From Clostridia bacterium (GTDB taxonomy: Bacteria; Bacillota; Clostridia; Christensenellales; Aristaeellaceae): a stretch of 40,977 bases of DNA. The stretch is taken from contig JAUMVG010000027.1 of assembly GCA_030530315.1 (NCBI GenBank), forward strand, positions 1 to 40,977, written 5' to 3'. Both the position numbers and the translations under genes were made by a program. Every line of letters begins with the position of its first letter. Position 1 is the stretch's first letter. Below are positions 9,315 through 19,438 of this stretch, piece after piece. The notes under the pieces are model-generated. The model worked only from the letters and a program-made list of their open reading frames with translations, made no database searches and had not been told where the DNA came from.

Positions 9315-10016
9315 ATGCCCGATACAAAATTCTCCTGGTGCGGCCTGCGCGAGCACCTGCGCAAGTACTTCTGGATCTACCTCGTGGGCATCGCCCTGAG
9401 CCTGGTGGGCACCAACCTGCTGTGGACCACCACGCGGCCCCGCGTGCCCAACGAGCAAAACGTGATCGTATTCCTGGCGGACGCCTATTCCTACACCACC
9501 CCCCTGCAGGACGTCGCCCGGGACATGCTGGAGCGCACCCGGGAATTCGACGACACGCTGATGGAGGTGGAGTTCCAGAGCCTGCAATACAGCGACCAGG
9601 ATTACTCCGGCCCCATGCTGCTGATGACCCGCCTGGCCGTCGGCGAGGGCGACGCCTTCCTGGCCTCCCAGACGGTGATGGACGCGCTGGTGCAGTCCGA
9701 CGCCCTGGTGCGGCTGGACGAGAGCGTCGCCGGCGGGTGGCTGGCCGAATACCCGCTGGAGCCCTATTACGCGACGGTGGTCGACGAGGAGACCGGCGAG
9801 AGCGAGACCTACCTGGCCGGGCTACGGCTGGACGAGGTGGACGCCCTGGCCCAAATGAGCGCGTTCAACAACGAAGGCGCGTTCCTGTGCGTCGCCGGCA
9901 ACGGCGGCAACGTGGAGACCACGATGAAGGCCCTGGAATACATGATGGAGGACCTGACGGCCCTTACGACGGAGGCAACCGATGCTGGAACAGAGGATAC
10001 GGAACCGGCAGCCTGA
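9315..10016 (+). CDS. Membrane-anchored protein with extracytoplasmic domain, function unknown
   Basis: 233 residues from ATG 9315 behind GGAGG. A short cytoplasmic N-terminus is followed by one transmembrane helix (about 18-36: FWIYLVGIALSLVGTNLLW) and then a roughly 190-residue acidic domain outside the cell, ending in a Thr/Glu-rich tail. The outer domain has alpha/beta-like periodicity loosely like extracellular solute-binding proteins (tandem RLAVGEGDAFLAS and ALVQSDALVRLDE), but I cannot name a family. Its end overlaps the next gene by 35 bp in another frame, so translation is probably coupled and the two products may act together. Confidence 0.75.
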   Translation: MPDTKFSWCGLREHLRKYFWIYLVGIALSLVGTNLLWTTTRPRVPNEQNVIVFLADAYSYTTPLQDVARDMLERTREFDDTLMEVEFQSLQYSDQDYSGPMLLMTRLAVGEGDAFLASQTVMDALVQSDALVRLDESVAGGWLAEYPLEPYYATVVDEETGESETYLAGLRLDEVDALAQMSAFNNEGAFLCVAGNGGNVETTMKALEYMMEDLTALTTEATDAGTEDTEPAA

Positions 10017-10548
10017 CGCGCTGCGCGGCGCGGGGCTGATCCTGCTCATCGCCCTGGCGGTACTGGCGGGCTCCGCCTTCTTCTCGCGCCTGGAGCCCTC
10101 CATCGGCACGCTGTCCTCGGTGGGCTTCATCGCCTACGGCTGCGCCATCGCCTGGTTCCTGCTGGACTGGTACGTGATGGGCTTCATCTACACCGCCAAC
10201 GCCGACTGCCTGCGCGTGTGCCGCTTCTACGGCAAGCGGGAGCGCTTCATGACCGACGTTTGGCTCAACCAGGTGCAGAGCTACGGCAGCCCCGAGGACG
10301 TGAAGCAGCGCTTCCCTGGCGCCCGCGTCTCCAGCGCCACCCGCAGCCAGTGCGACCTGGAGCCCTTCGCCATGGCCTACCTGGAGAACGGCAAGACCGC
10401 GATCCTGGTGCTCCAGCCCGACGAGGCTCTGCGCGCCCACCTGCTGGGCGTACTGCGCGGAAGGGACAGGAAGTCCGGCAAGGGCGGCGGCAAGGCGGAA
10501 GCCGAGTTCAGTCAGGCCGACCGGTCCGGCGCCGAAGAGACCCTCTGA
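9982..10548 (+). CDS. Two-helix membrane protein with cytoplasmic domain, function unknown
   Basis: 188 residues from ATG 9982, which lies inside the 3' end of the previous gene; GGAGG at about 9970 serves as ribosome binding site. Two transmembrane helices (about 17-35 and 47-70) are followed by a soluble domain (about 71-160: YTANADCLRVCRFYGKRERF, then IAxxLExGKTAILVLQPDEALRAHL-like spacing) whose strand pattern resembles bacterial PH-like domains of two-helix membrane proteins. The tail is Lys/Gly/Glu-rich. The PH-like assignment is a guess. Operon partner of the membrane-anchored protein upstream. Confidence 0.72.
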   Translation: MLEQRIRNRQPDALRGAGLILLIALAVLAGSAFFSRLEPSIGTLSSVGFIAYGCAIAWFLLDWYVMGFIYTANADCLRVCRFYGKRERFMTDVWLNQVQSYGSPEDVKQRFPGARVSSATRSQCDLEPFAMAYLENGKTAILVLQPDEALRAHLLGVLRGRDRKSGKGGGKAEAEFSQADRSGAEETL

Positions 10549-10582
10549 CGATTCATCGCATCCGGGAAAGGGAGTTGAGAGC

Positions 10583-11071
10583 ATGTCCGTAGATCGCGTG
10601 CGCGCTTACCTGAAGCCCCTGGGGCTGGACGGCAGGATCCTCGAATTCGACACCTCCAGCGCCACGGTGGAGCTGGCCGCCCAGGCGGCGGGGGTCATTC
10701 CCGCCCGCATCGCCAAATCCCTCAGCTTCATGCTGCCGGACGGGCCGATCCTGGTGATCGCCGCCGGGGACGCCCGCGTCGACAACCCCCGCTTCAAGGC
10801 CCAGTTCCACGCCAAGGCAAAGATGCTCACCCGGGAGGAGGTCGCCGGGCTCGTGGGCCACGGGGTGGGCGGCGTGTGCCCCTTCGCCCTGAATGAAGGC
10901 GTGCGGACCTACCTGGACGCCTCCCTGCGCCGCTTCGACACGGTGTTTCCCGCCTGCGGCAGCGCCAACAGCGCCATCGAACTGACCCCGGCCGAGCTGG
11001 AGTCCGCCGCCCAGTTCTGCCAGGGCTGGGTGGATGTCTGCAAGGGCTGGCAGGACGCGCCGGAGGGATAG
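10583..11071 (+). CDS. YbaK/ProX-type aminoacyl-tRNA deacylase
   Basis: 162 residues, the full length of the YbaK/prolyl-tRNA synthetase-associated domain. These proteins hydrolyse misacylated tRNA such as Cys- or Ala-tRNA(Pro). Visible family features are AKSLSFMLPDGPILVIAAGDARVD with the conserved Lys about residue 45, the VGGVCPFAL loop (GxxxPxG/A position) and a terminal segment FPACGSANSAIELTPAELE. The start at 10583 is behind GGGAGTTGAGAGC. It is the third gene of the operon, 34 bp after the membrane protein; a functional link to those is not evident. Confidence 0.9.
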   Translation: MSVDRVRAYLKPLGLDGRILEFDTSSATVELAAQAAGVIPARIAKSLSFMLPDGPILVIAAGDARVDNPRFKAQFHAKAKMLTREEVAGLVGHGVGGVCPFALNEGVRTYLDASLRRFDTVFPACGSANSAIELTPAELESAAQFCQGWVDVCKGWQDAPEG

Positions 11072-11087
11072 TCGGCAGACGAAATAC

Positions 11088-11123
11088 AAAACCCGCTGTG
11101 CGTTTGCGCGCACGGCGGGTTTT
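11088..11123. terminator. Bidirectional terminator between convergent operons
   Basis: 15-bp stem with one G-U type pair (11088-11102 with 11109-11123), with A-runs on one side and T-runs on the other, serving the YbaK operon and the DUF4317 gene. Confidence 0.85.
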
Positions 11124-11148
11124 CTGTATCCTGCGTCAACCGTCCCGA

Positions 11149-12309
11149 TCAGAAGGGCGCGCCTTCGCTGGTCTCCCGGGAGGCGATGTTGATGCTCACG
11201 CCGTTCACCTCCACGCCCTCCTCGGCACGGATCAGGATGTATTTGAAGCCGTCGATGATGCGGGTCTCGATCAGGTCGCTGCGCTCGGGGTTCACCTGCA
11301 CCACCACGTCCGGGGTGCGCACCTCGAACTTCTTCGGCTCGGCGATGTTCACGGCGCTCAGGGAGATGCCCTGGCCGAACTCGGCGTCGTACTTCTCCTC
11401 GAAGGCCGCCAGCTTTTCCTCGGGCACGCCGCAGGACTCCAGCATGCCGGAGACCTCCTTGCGGGACACCACCAGCGGCTCCGCGGCCTTGTCCTGGTTG
11501 TGGGTCTCGATCATCTCCCGCAGCTGCTCGTGCACGGTCTGGGCCACCTCGAAGCTCAGGTCGTCGTCCAGGGCGTCCTCCAGCACCGCCTGGAACACCT
11601 CCCGCTGCTCGGCAGCGGGCATCGGCGCGTCGCAGTGGAAAATGGCGTCGATGAACTCGTCGTGCACGTTGGCGGCGTCCCGGGTGAAGTACAGCGCGCT
11701 GTAGATATTGGTCGCCCGGTCGTCGAAGGTGGGAAACATGAAGCCCAGCTCCGGCGCGGCCACCACCCACTCCAAGTCGCGGCTGTGGAAGGCGTTGTCC
11801 TCGCTGAAATAGCTCAGCGCGGGCTTGGTCAGCTTCACGGGGCACACACTGACCAGCATGTAATTGAAGACCTCCTCCGACACCACGTCCGCCTTGTTTT
11901 CGTCGGTGTGGCGGAAGGGCACGTCGTAGGCGTCGTGCATCATCAGGATCAGGTAGTTGCCCTCCAGCTCCAGGCTGTCGATGATCTTCGCGCACAGCTG
12001 CTCCACACCGGCGTCCACGGTCAGGGCGGTGTTCCGCAGGCCCATCAGAAGCCCGTGGGCCTCGTCCTCCATCACCTGGTCCGGACGAAACTCGATATCG
12101 ATCAAATTGCGGCCGGGGATCCCCGCCAGGGTGCGCTTGAATATGCTCAGGTATTTTTCCTGCTCCTCCTGGGGAAAGGCCATGAGGGAACGGTTGAAGG
12201 TAGCGACGATCTCCCGCTTTTCATTCACATAGCAGCCCCGCACGCAGCTGATGGCGTTTTTGTCCGGGTTCAGGCGGCGGCGAATCTCGGCGATCTCTTT
12301 TCTGTTCAT
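11149..12309 (-). CDS. DUF4317 family protein
   Basis: 386 residues from ATG 12309 behind GAGG. The N-terminus MNRKEIAEIRRRLNPDKNAI with the following RGCYVNEKREI matches a conserved cytoplasmic family known as DUF4317, frequent in Clostridia. The protein is acidic with no signal peptide or membrane segments. The C-terminal region (about 290-375) contains a repeated strand pattern ending in IDGFKYILIRAEEGVEVNGVSI. Function is unknown. It is a single-gene unit with an extended -10 promoter (TGGTATAAT) upstream. Confidence 0.85.
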   Translation of the reverse strand: MNRKEIAEIRRRLNPDKNAISCVRGCYVNEKREIVATFNRSLMAFPQEEQEKYLSIFKRTLAGIPGRNLIDIEFRPDQVMEDEAHGLLMGLRNTALTVDAGVEQLCAKIIDSLELEGNYLILMMHDAYDVPFRHTDENKADVVSEEVFNYMLVSVCPVKLTKPALSYFSEDNAFHSRDLEWVVAAPELGFMFPTFDDRATNIYSALYFTRDAANVHDEFIDAIFHCDAPMPAAEQREVFQAVLEDALDDDLSFEVAQTVHEQLREMIETHNQDKAAEPLVVSRKEVSGMLESCGVPEEKLAAFEEKYDAEFGQGISLSAVNIAEPKKFEVRTPDVVVQVNPERSDLIETRIIDGFKYILIRAEEGVEVNGVSINIASRETSEGAPF

Positions 12310-12389
12310 GCTTGTACCTCGTAAAAATGATCCCGCGCATTTAAGGGCGCGGTCGGTGGTTGCGCGGCCTCCGCCGCGCGCACCCATAC

Positions 12390-12398
12390 ATTATACCA
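12390..12398 (-). promoter_or_regulatory. Extended -10 promoter of the DUF4317 gene
   Basis: TGGTATAAT on the minus strand, 80 bp before the start codon. No convincing -35 box; the TG extension may replace it. Confidence 0.5.
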
Positions 12399-12453
12399 CG
12401 GCCCCGGTCCCCGTTTTTGACGGCGGTGGGGCAATTGGGTAAGGATTGGCGGC

Positions 12454-12485
12454 ATGAAAATGAGCCCCCGGATTCGGGAGCTCAT
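12454..12485 (-). terminator. Terminator of the vanW-ridA-prs operon
   Basis: Inverted repeat 12460-12485 with one bulge per arm, followed on the minus strand by TTTTCATG. Confidence 0.65.
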
Positions 12486-12510
12486 CGTTGTCTGTCCGCC
12501 TGTCTGGCGA

Positions 12511-13512
12511 TTACAGCTGCAGGCCGGTGAATTTGAAGCCGGCGGTGACCACATTGTCGGGCAGCTTGCTGAACATGGAGTTGACGGACTGGTAATTGTA
12601 GTAGCGCATGATGGTCTCGGCGAAGATCGGGGCCACGGAGACCGTCTGGAACTTCGGCTGGCCGACGATGTTGGGGTTCTCCACGGTGTCGGTGGAGTAG
12701 ACCATCTTGATCGGGCTGGCGTTGATCTTCTCCACGCCCTTCTCGGAGATGATGTTGTGGCTGAGCATGGCGGTGATGTCCTTCGCGCCGCGGGCCTTGA
12801 GGGACTCGGCCAGGTTCACCAGCGTGCCGCCGGAGATGGTGAAGTCGTCCACGATCAGACAGTTCTTGTCCTTCACGTCGCCGATGACCTCCAGCACCTG
12901 GGCGTTCTCGGTGTGATCGGTACGGCTCTTGTCGCCGATGGCGATGGGCAGGTGCAGGGCGTCGGCGAACTTGCGGGCCTGCTTGGCAAACCCGGCGTCC
13001 GGGGAGACGACCACCATGTTCTCGGTGCCGATGCGCTTGGCTACCTCCACCAGCATGGGCGCGGCGTACAGGTGGTCCACCGGTCGCTTGAAGAAGCCCT
13101 GGAGCTGCGGAGCATGCAGGTCCATGGTCACAAAGCGGTCCGCGCCGGCCAGCTCCATGCATTCGGCACAGACGCGGGCGCGGATGGACACGCGGGGCTC
13201 GTCCTTCTTGTCGCCCTTGCCATAGCCAAAGTAGGGCATGATCAGCGTGCAGGACAGCGCGTTGGCGCGCTTGAAGGCATCCATCCAGAACAGGATCTCC
13301 ACGAACTCGTCGTTGGAATGCAAACCGATGGGCTGGACCAGGAAGATGTCACGGTCGCGGACGGTTTCGTTGACGCGCACGAAGGTGTTGCCCTCCGAGA
13401 AGGTAATCACCTCGCAGGAACCCAGCGGCTTGTTCATGTAGCTGCACATGCGCTCCGCAAAGGTCCTTCCGCCGCTGCCAGCGAAGATAGAGATATTCGC
13501 GGTCTCAAACAT
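12511..13512 (-). CDS. prs: Ribose-phosphate pyrophosphokinase
   Basis: Makes PRPP from ribose 5-phosphate and ATP for nucleotide, His and Trp synthesis. 333 residues, start ATG 13512; an upstream GTG at 13524 lies within the ribosome binding region. Family features: N-terminal FAGSGGRTFAERM, the flexible-loop and active-site region MPYFGYGKGDKKDEPR, the VVVSPDAGFAKQARKFA segment and the PRPP-binding loop LIVDDFTISGGTL. The sequence is divergent from the classical RDEP/KxxR forms of B. subtilis Prs and resembles the variant Prs of some Clostridia. A 7-bp perfect hairpin (13558-13577) lies in its leader. Third gene of an apparent operon. Confidence 0.92.
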   Translation of the reverse strand: MFETANISIFAGSGGRTFAERMCSYMNKPLGSCEVITFSEGNTFVRVNETVRDRDIFLVQPIGLHSNDEFVEILFWMDAFKRANALSCTLIMPYFGYGKGDKKDEPRVSIRARVCAECMELAGADRFVTMDLHAPQLQGFFKRPVDHLYAAPMLVEVAKRIGTENMVVVSPDAGFAKQARKFADALHLPIAIGDKSRTDHTENAQVLEVIGDVKDKNCLIVDDFTISGGTLVNLAESLKARGAKDITAMLSHNIISEKGVEKINASPIKMVYSTDTVENPNIVGQPKFQTVSVAPIFAETIMRYYNYQSVNSMFSKLPDNVVTAGFKFTGLQL

Positions 13513-13557
13513 AAACCCCAACACTCCTTTGTTTTGCCGTTATTTGGACTACTTCCC

Positions 13558-13577
13558 CGCCGCAGTGCCGTGCGGCG
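13558..13577. repeat. Perfect 7-bp hairpin in the ridA-prs spacer
   Basis: CGCCGCA, a 6-base loop and TGCGGCG. The only homopolymer run lies on the ridA side (TTTTTTT upstream of the hairpin on the minus strand), so it does not look like a terminator for the minus-strand operon. It may be a processing or stability element. Confidence 0.5.
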
Positions 13578-13589
13578 ATAAAAAAACCG

Positions 13590-13970
13590 TCATTCCAGAG
13601 AGGCCACTGCCTCCACCTCGATCCGGGCGCCCATCGGCAGCGCCGAAACCTGCACGCAGCTCCGCGCCGGATAATCCGGCCCAAAGTAATCCGCGTAGAT
13701 TTCATTCACCTCGCCAAAGGTACCCAAATCCGTCAGAAATACGGTTGTTTTCAATATGTCCGCCAGGGAAAGGTTCAATTCCTCCAAAACGGTTTTCATG
13801 TTCTCGAACACCTGCCGGGCCTGAACCTTCACGTCCTCCCCCGCCAGCCTGCCGGTGGCAGGATCGACGGGAATCATTCCCGACAGGTAGCAAGAGCCGC
13901 CCTGTATCACCGCTGTCGAGTAGGGTCCAATGGCCTTGGGCCCCGCCTGCGTCAAGAAGCATCGCTTCAT
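13590..13970 (-). CDS. ridA: RidA-family reactive imine deaminase
   Basis: 126 residues, full length for the YjgF/YER057c/UK114 family. Such enzymes hydrolyse reactive enamine/imine intermediates released by PLP enzymes such as threonine dehydratase. Visible are GPYSTAVIQGGSCYLSG near the N-terminus, VFENMKTVLEELNLSLADILKTTVFL in the middle and PARSCVQVSALPMGARIEVEA at the C-terminus, with the substrate-binding Arg about residue 104. Start ATG 13970 is preceded by GGGAGG. Lies 22 bp after vanW and 77 bp before prs. Confidence 0.93.
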   Translation of the reverse strand: MKRCFLTQAGPKAIGPYSTAVIQGGSCYLSGMIPVDPATGRLAGEDVKVQARQVFENMKTVLEELNLSLADILKTTVFLTDLGTFGEVNEIYADYFGPDYPARSCVQVSALPMGARIEVEAVASLE

Positions 13971-13992
13971 ATCTGCGCCTCCCTGCCGGGGA

Positions 13993-15711
13993 TCAGCCCG
14001 GCTCCTGTGTCGCGTTCGGATCCACAACGTTGCCCTGGGCGTCGTGCACGCCCTTCCAGTAGACGTTCATGCCGGCCACGTAGTCGTCATAGCTGATCTG
14101 CTCGCGGCTGACCTCCTGCTTGGTGTCCCAGTCGTAGGCCACCACCCAGCCCTCGCTGTGGCAGCTGCCGTGGCCCTCCTGCTTCAGCTTCGGCGGGTCG
14201 GTGATGTAGTAGACGTAGCGGCCCTCGTAGTCGTATTCGTAGCGCCTGCGGTTGGATTTCTGCTCGCTGACAATGACGGACACCAGCTCGTAGTGGTACT
14301 CCGGCCGGGTGCCGTAGATGGTCACCGTGGCGTTTTCCTTGTCCACGTTGGTGTAGATGTAGATGGCGTGCTCCGTGTCGTTGCGGAACAGGAAGTTCTT
14401 GCCGTCCGTGCCGTACTCCACCGCGGCGTCCTGGCTGGGCTCCACGTAGGCGACGGTCATGTTGTGGTTGTGGCGCTCCAGAATGGTCATGTTGGCCATG
14501 ATCACGGCGTTGTAGAGCGTAGTCGACGCCTGGCAGACGCCGCCGCCAAAGCCCTTCTTCAGCTCGTTTCCGGCGTACTCCGGGGCCTCTCTGAAGCCTC
14601 TGGCCTCGGTGCGGGGCCCGACGACCGCGTTGAAATCCGCGGTTTCGCCCGGATACAGCGCAAAGCAGTTGAAGTAGCTCAGCGCCAGGCGCACGTTCGC
14701 GCGGCTGTCCGCGCCGCGGAAGCTGACGTCGGTGGAGAACTTGGCGACCACCTTCATCTCCATGTTGTCGGAGCTGACGGTGGGCTCGACCTCGTCCACG
14801 GGCAGCTGGGTGTCGCCCTCGCCGGTGAGGATCAGCGACTGGAGGTTTTCCATGGTCCGTTCCTGGTCCAGATCCCAGCCGTGCTCGGAGGCGCGGGTGA
14901 TGATCGGCTTCTCCTCGGTGAGCGCCACCTCGGCGTCCACGGGATCCACGTGAATCTCCGCGGCCAAGCCGTCGATGAAGGTCTCCAGCGCGGCCTCGTC
15001 GAAGGTCAATTCGCTGTTGAACTCGGCGGGGACCTCCCGCAGGTTTTCAATGATCTGCCGACGCACCGCCCTGTCGCCCACGTGGCCCAGGTTCCAGGCG
15101 CGCTCCATCTCGGATTCATAGTCCATCGACGCGCCGAAATCCGAGGGCGTGAAGTTCCAGGACTTGCCCCCGTGGGTCAGCACATAGGTGGTGTTCAGCC
15201 GCTCGTCGCGCAGCTGCTCCATCGCGGCGTAGCCCTCCTCCAGGGTATAGCCGCCCATGGACAGGCCGTTGACGAACACGTTGTCGACGAAGCGCTCCTC
15301 CTGATTGGCGACCGCCCCCGCGATCAGCTTGACCGCGCCGAAGATCACCAGCACCAGGACCGCCGCGCAGATGGCCAGGCGCAGCTTCGCCGGGATGTCC
15401 CGCCAGCCCTTTCCGGGCCGTTTGGGCGCCGGAGCGCGCCGTCCGCCGGCGGCAGGCCTCGCCTGCCGGACGGGCTGGCGGCCGTTCGCGGGCCTTCGGG
15501 CCGCGGACTGGGCCGTGCCCCTGGTCCTGCCGGGAGCCGCCGGACGCGCCGCTGAGCCGGGCCTTGCGGAGGCCGCAGGCCGGGGACCCGTGGTCGTCCT
15601 GCTGCGGTTGCCGCCCGCGGGCCTGCGGGCCGCGCCGGAAGCGGGCCGCGGCCGGGCATTCGAGCCGGTACCGCCGCTGATTCTGTTTTGCGGATAACGC
15701 TCGTTGGTCAA
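13993..15711 (-). CDS. VanW-family membrane protein with long basic cytoplasmic tail
   Basis: 572 residues from TTG 15711, which has GGGAG eight bases upstream. An ATG at 15786 in the same frame would add 25 residues but has no ribosome binding site. Order: an Arg/Pro/Ala/Gly-rich low-complexity tail of about 110 residues, one transmembrane helix (about 110-132), a peptidoglycan-binding/YoaR-like domain (about 140-330), and the VanW domain (about 340-470) with SYFNCFALYPGETADFN, GGGVCQASTTLYNA and HNHNMTVAYVEPSQDAAV. VanW proteins are linked to the cell envelope and in some species to vancomycin resistance clusters; no van genes are near. First gene of an operon with ridA and prs. Confidence 0.88.
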   Translation of the reverse strand: MTNERYPQNRISGGTGSNARPRPASGAARRPAGGNRSRTTTGPRPAASARPGSAARPAAPGRTRGTAQSAARRPANGRQPVRQARPAAGGRRAPAPKRPGKGWRDIPAKLRLAICAAVLVLVIFGAVKLIAGAVANQEERFVDNVFVNGLSMGGYTLEEGYAAMEQLRDERLNTTYVLTHGGKSWNFTPSDFGASMDYESEMERAWNLGHVGDRAVRRQIIENLREVPAEFNSELTFDEAALETFIDGLAAEIHVDPVDAEVALTEEKPIITRASEHGWDLDQERTMENLQSLILTGEGDTQLPVDEVEPTVSSDNMEMKVVAKFSTDVSFRGADSRANVRLALSYFNCFALYPGETADFNAVVGPRTEARGFREAPEYAGNELKKGFGGGVCQASTTLYNAVIMANMTILERHNHNMTVAYVEPSQDAAVEYGTDGKNFLFRNDTEHAIYIYTNVDKENATVTIYGTRPEYHYELVSVIVSEQKSNRRRYEYDYEGRYVYYITDPPKLKQEGHGSCHSEGWVVAYDWDTKQEVSREQISYDDYVAGMNVYWKGVHDAQGNVVDPNATQEPG

Positions 15712-15828
15712 TGTTCCTGCTCCCAATCTATCGTACAGCGACAGCCGGAGCGCGCCGAAGCGCCCGTCTGCCGCGTTCCAAGCCATGCCGAAACCGGCGC
15801 TTCAAAGCGCGCAGTTTCGTCTTATTCA

Positions 15829-15858
15829 ATTATACCACATAACCCCACGGCTGTTTAA
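15829..15858 (-). promoter_or_regulatory. Promoter of vanW-ridA-prs
   Basis: On the minus strand TTAAAC, 18 bp, TATAAT with a TGG extension directly before the -10 box. Confidence 0.6.
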
Positions 15859-15935
15859 GGTATATTGTTCGTCGTCTTTGTAAAAATACAAATAACTTTT
15901 CGCTCCCGCCCTTGCGCCGAATTCCCGCCGCCGCG

Positions 15936-15964
15936 TTGACAAAATCCCCGAAGTGGTGTATGCT
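15936..15964 (+). promoter_or_regulatory. Promoter of the NifX-like/hydrolase operon
   Basis: TTGACA, 17 bp, TATGCT, 56 bp before the first start codon. Confidence 0.75.
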
Positions 15965-16019
15965 CAAGCTGCGTCGTATCCGGCGCTATCCAGCAATTCA
16001 TACGGGAGGAAACTGTCTT

Positions 16020-16427
16020 ATGCGCATCGCGATTCCCTACTATATGGGGCAGGTCTTTCAGCACTTCGGCCACGCACCCAGCTTCAAGGTCTACGAGGTG
16101 GAAAACCACCAGATCTTGATGGAGATGGTGGTGGAGGTGGAGACGGAGGGCCACACCGCCGTGGCCGAGCTGCTCCGGTCGATGGACGTGCGCGTCGTGC
16201 TCTGTGGCAACATCGGCGACCGGGCCATGCAGGCGCTGGCGGACGCCGGCATCATGTTCTACGGCGGCGTCACCGGCAGCGCGGACGAGGCCATCACCGC
16301 CCTGGTCGAGGGCGGCCTGAAGTACGACCCCGAGATCAAGCTCTCCGCCCCCAATTCCGGCTGCGCCGGCTGCGGGGAGGACTGCGGCGATTGCGGCGGG
16401 GACTGCGGCAGCTGCGGAGGCTGCTGA
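16020..16427 (+). CDS. NifX/NafY-type dinitrogenase cofactor-like protein with Cys-rich tail
   Basis: 135 residues from ATG 16020 behind GGGAGGA. The body (about 1-108) is a dinitrogenase iron-molybdenum cofactor biosynthesis domain (DIMF, NifX/NifB C-terminal type): MRIAIPYYMGQVFQHFGHAP, VVLCGNIGDRAMQALADAGI and FYGGVTGSADEAITALVEGGL. These domains bind metal clusters. The C-terminal 25 residues carry seven cysteines alternating with Gly and Asp, spaced C-x2-C-x3-C-x2-C-x3-C-x2-C-x2-C. Stand-alone members are common in anaerobes that lack nitrogenase; metal or Fe-S cluster handling is the inferred role. Followed 14 bp later by a hydrolase in the same operon. Confidence 0.88.
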   Translation: MRIAIPYYMGQVFQHFGHAPSFKVYEVENHQILMEMVVEVETEGHTAVAELLRSMDVRVVLCGNIGDRAMQALADAGIMFYGGVTGSADEAITALVEGGLKYDPEIKLSAPNSGCAGCGEDCGDCGGDCGSCGGC

Positions 16428-16441
16428 GGGGAGAATTGCCC

Positions 16442-17257
16442 GTGATCGAGAAGACCTATTCCACCCCCTGCGGGGCTATTCACTACTGGGTCAACGGCAA
16501 GACCGCGGATCCGTCCAGGGCGCTGGTGCTGCTGCCCGGGCTGACGGCCGACCACAGGCTGTTCGACAGGCAGGTGGCGTATTTCCAGGACAAGTACCGC
16601 GTCCTCGTGTGGGACGCCCCGGAGCACGCCGCCTCCTGGCCCTTCGACGCCGCCTTCAATTTGGCGGACAAGGCCCGCTGGCTGGATGGGCTCCTTGCGC
16701 AGGAGGGCATCGGCGCGCCGATCATCATCGGGCAATCCATGGGCGGATACGTCGGGCAGATGTATTCGCAGCTGTTCCCGGACAAGCTGCGCGGCTTCAT
16801 CTCCATCGATTCCGCGCCGCTGCAAAGGGAATACGTCACCGCCGTCGAAATCTGGCTCCTCAAGCGGATGGAACCCGTCTACCGCCGCTATCCCTGGAAA
16901 GCCCTGCTGAAATCGGGAACGAATGGGGTTGCCACCTCCGATTACGGCCGGGAATTGATGCGGAAGATCATGATGGTCTACGACGGCGACCAGGCGCGGT
17001 ATGCCCGCATCTCCGGGCACGGCTTCCGGATGCTCGCCGAGGCGATGGAGGCCGACCTGCCCTACGCGCTCCGCTGCCCCGCGCTGCTCCTCTGCGGGGA
17101 GAAGGACCGCGCGGGCTCCTGCATCCGGTACAGCAAGGCGTGGCATCGGAAGACCGGCATTCCCCTCGAATGGATCAAGGGCGCCGGGCACAACGCAAAC
17201 ACCGACGCGCCCGAGCAGGTCAACCGCCTGATCGAAGCCTTTGTCGAAGCGCTGTAG
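16442..17257 (+). CDS. Alpha/beta-fold hydrolase
   Basis: 271 residues from GTG 16442 with GGGGAG eight bases upstream; no in-frame ATG is better placed. The catalytic triad is readable: Ser99 in GQSMGG, Asp222 in GEKDRAG and His250 in GAGHNAN. The oxyanion region is LLPGLTADHRLFDRQV. A lid segment of about 60 residues (about 125-185) is rich in Arg, Tyr and Trp. Probably a cytoplasmic esterase or lipase-type enzyme; substrate unknown. Cotranscribed with the NifX-like gene, terminated by a bidirectional hairpin. Confidence 0.88.
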   Translation: MIEKTYSTPCGAIHYWVNGKTADPSRALVLLPGLTADHRLFDRQVAYFQDKYRVLVWDAPEHAASWPFDAAFNLADKARWLDGLLAQEGIGAPIIIGQSMGGYVGQMYSQLFPDKLRGFISIDSAPLQREYVTAVEIWLLKRMEPVYRRYPWKALLKSGTNGVATSDYGRELMRKIMMVYDGDQARYARISGHGFRMLAEAMEADLPYALRCPALLLCGEKDRAGSCIRYSKAWHRKTGIPLEWIKGAGHNANTDAPEQVNRLIEAFVEAL

Positions 17258-17296
17258 CGCTTTTCACGCGCGGGAAACAAAGAGACTGCAGTAAAA

Positions 17297-17343
17297 AACA
17301 GGAGAGCGGCGTCATTTGCCGTTCTCCTGTTGTCTTGTCTTTT

Positions 17344-17345
<2 letters not shown>
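17297..17345. terminator. Bidirectional terminator between the hydrolase gene and glnS
   Basis: 14-bp stem with one G-U type pair (17297-17310 with 17318-17331), an A-run before it and TGTCTTGTCTTTTTT after it. Confidence 0.85.
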
Positions 17346-19056
<1,711 letters not shown>

Positions 19057-19117
19057 AGTCCTTCTCCTCCCTGGGGCACAGCCGGCGGCAGCGCCCGTCG
19101 ATGCGATATGATACTTC

Positions 19118-19126
19118 ATTATAGCA
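19118..19126 (-). promoter_or_regulatory. Extended -10 promoter of glnS
   Basis: TGCTATAAT on the minus strand, 62 bp before the start codon; no good -35 box. No T-box sequence is visible in this leader. Confidence 0.55.
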
Positions 19127-19438
19127 CTTTTTTCCGGCGTTGAACAGTGGGCAAAGGTAAAATACAGGCGATGGGGGCCTGATCGCCATGAACCGCATAA
19201 ATATTACAAAATTGCGACAACATTTCAAAACCATCGTGGCTTTTGCCTTTGGGAAGGGTGCCTGAGCGCACCCGTCCGGACCGGCAAATAGGCGAGATTG
19301 ATCATATTTGCGCGCCTTTTGGGCGCTTTCCCAGCCAAAACCGGGCGGTTTCAGGCCGAAACAGGGCTGAAATCGCCTCGTTTTCCGGAGGTCCTGTCCG
19401 CTTGGCGGGCCGGTCCGTCCTGGGCCCGGGAGGGGCGG
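19127..19438. other. Divergent intergenic region between glnS and the lysozyme gene
   Basis: About 310 bp without a supported gene. It contains an imperfect hairpin near 19349-19372 (TTTCAG and CTGAAA arms). No riboswitch or operator recognised; open frames here lack ribosome binding sites. Confidence 0.5.

Noticed and set aside
13558-13592. Hairpin next to T7 after ridA as a terminator
   Set aside because: On the minus strand the T-run comes before the stem, so it cannot work as an intrinsic terminator for ridA.
13930-15555. 541-codon open frame on the plus strand
   Set aside because: Shadow of the VanW gene, no ribosome binding site.
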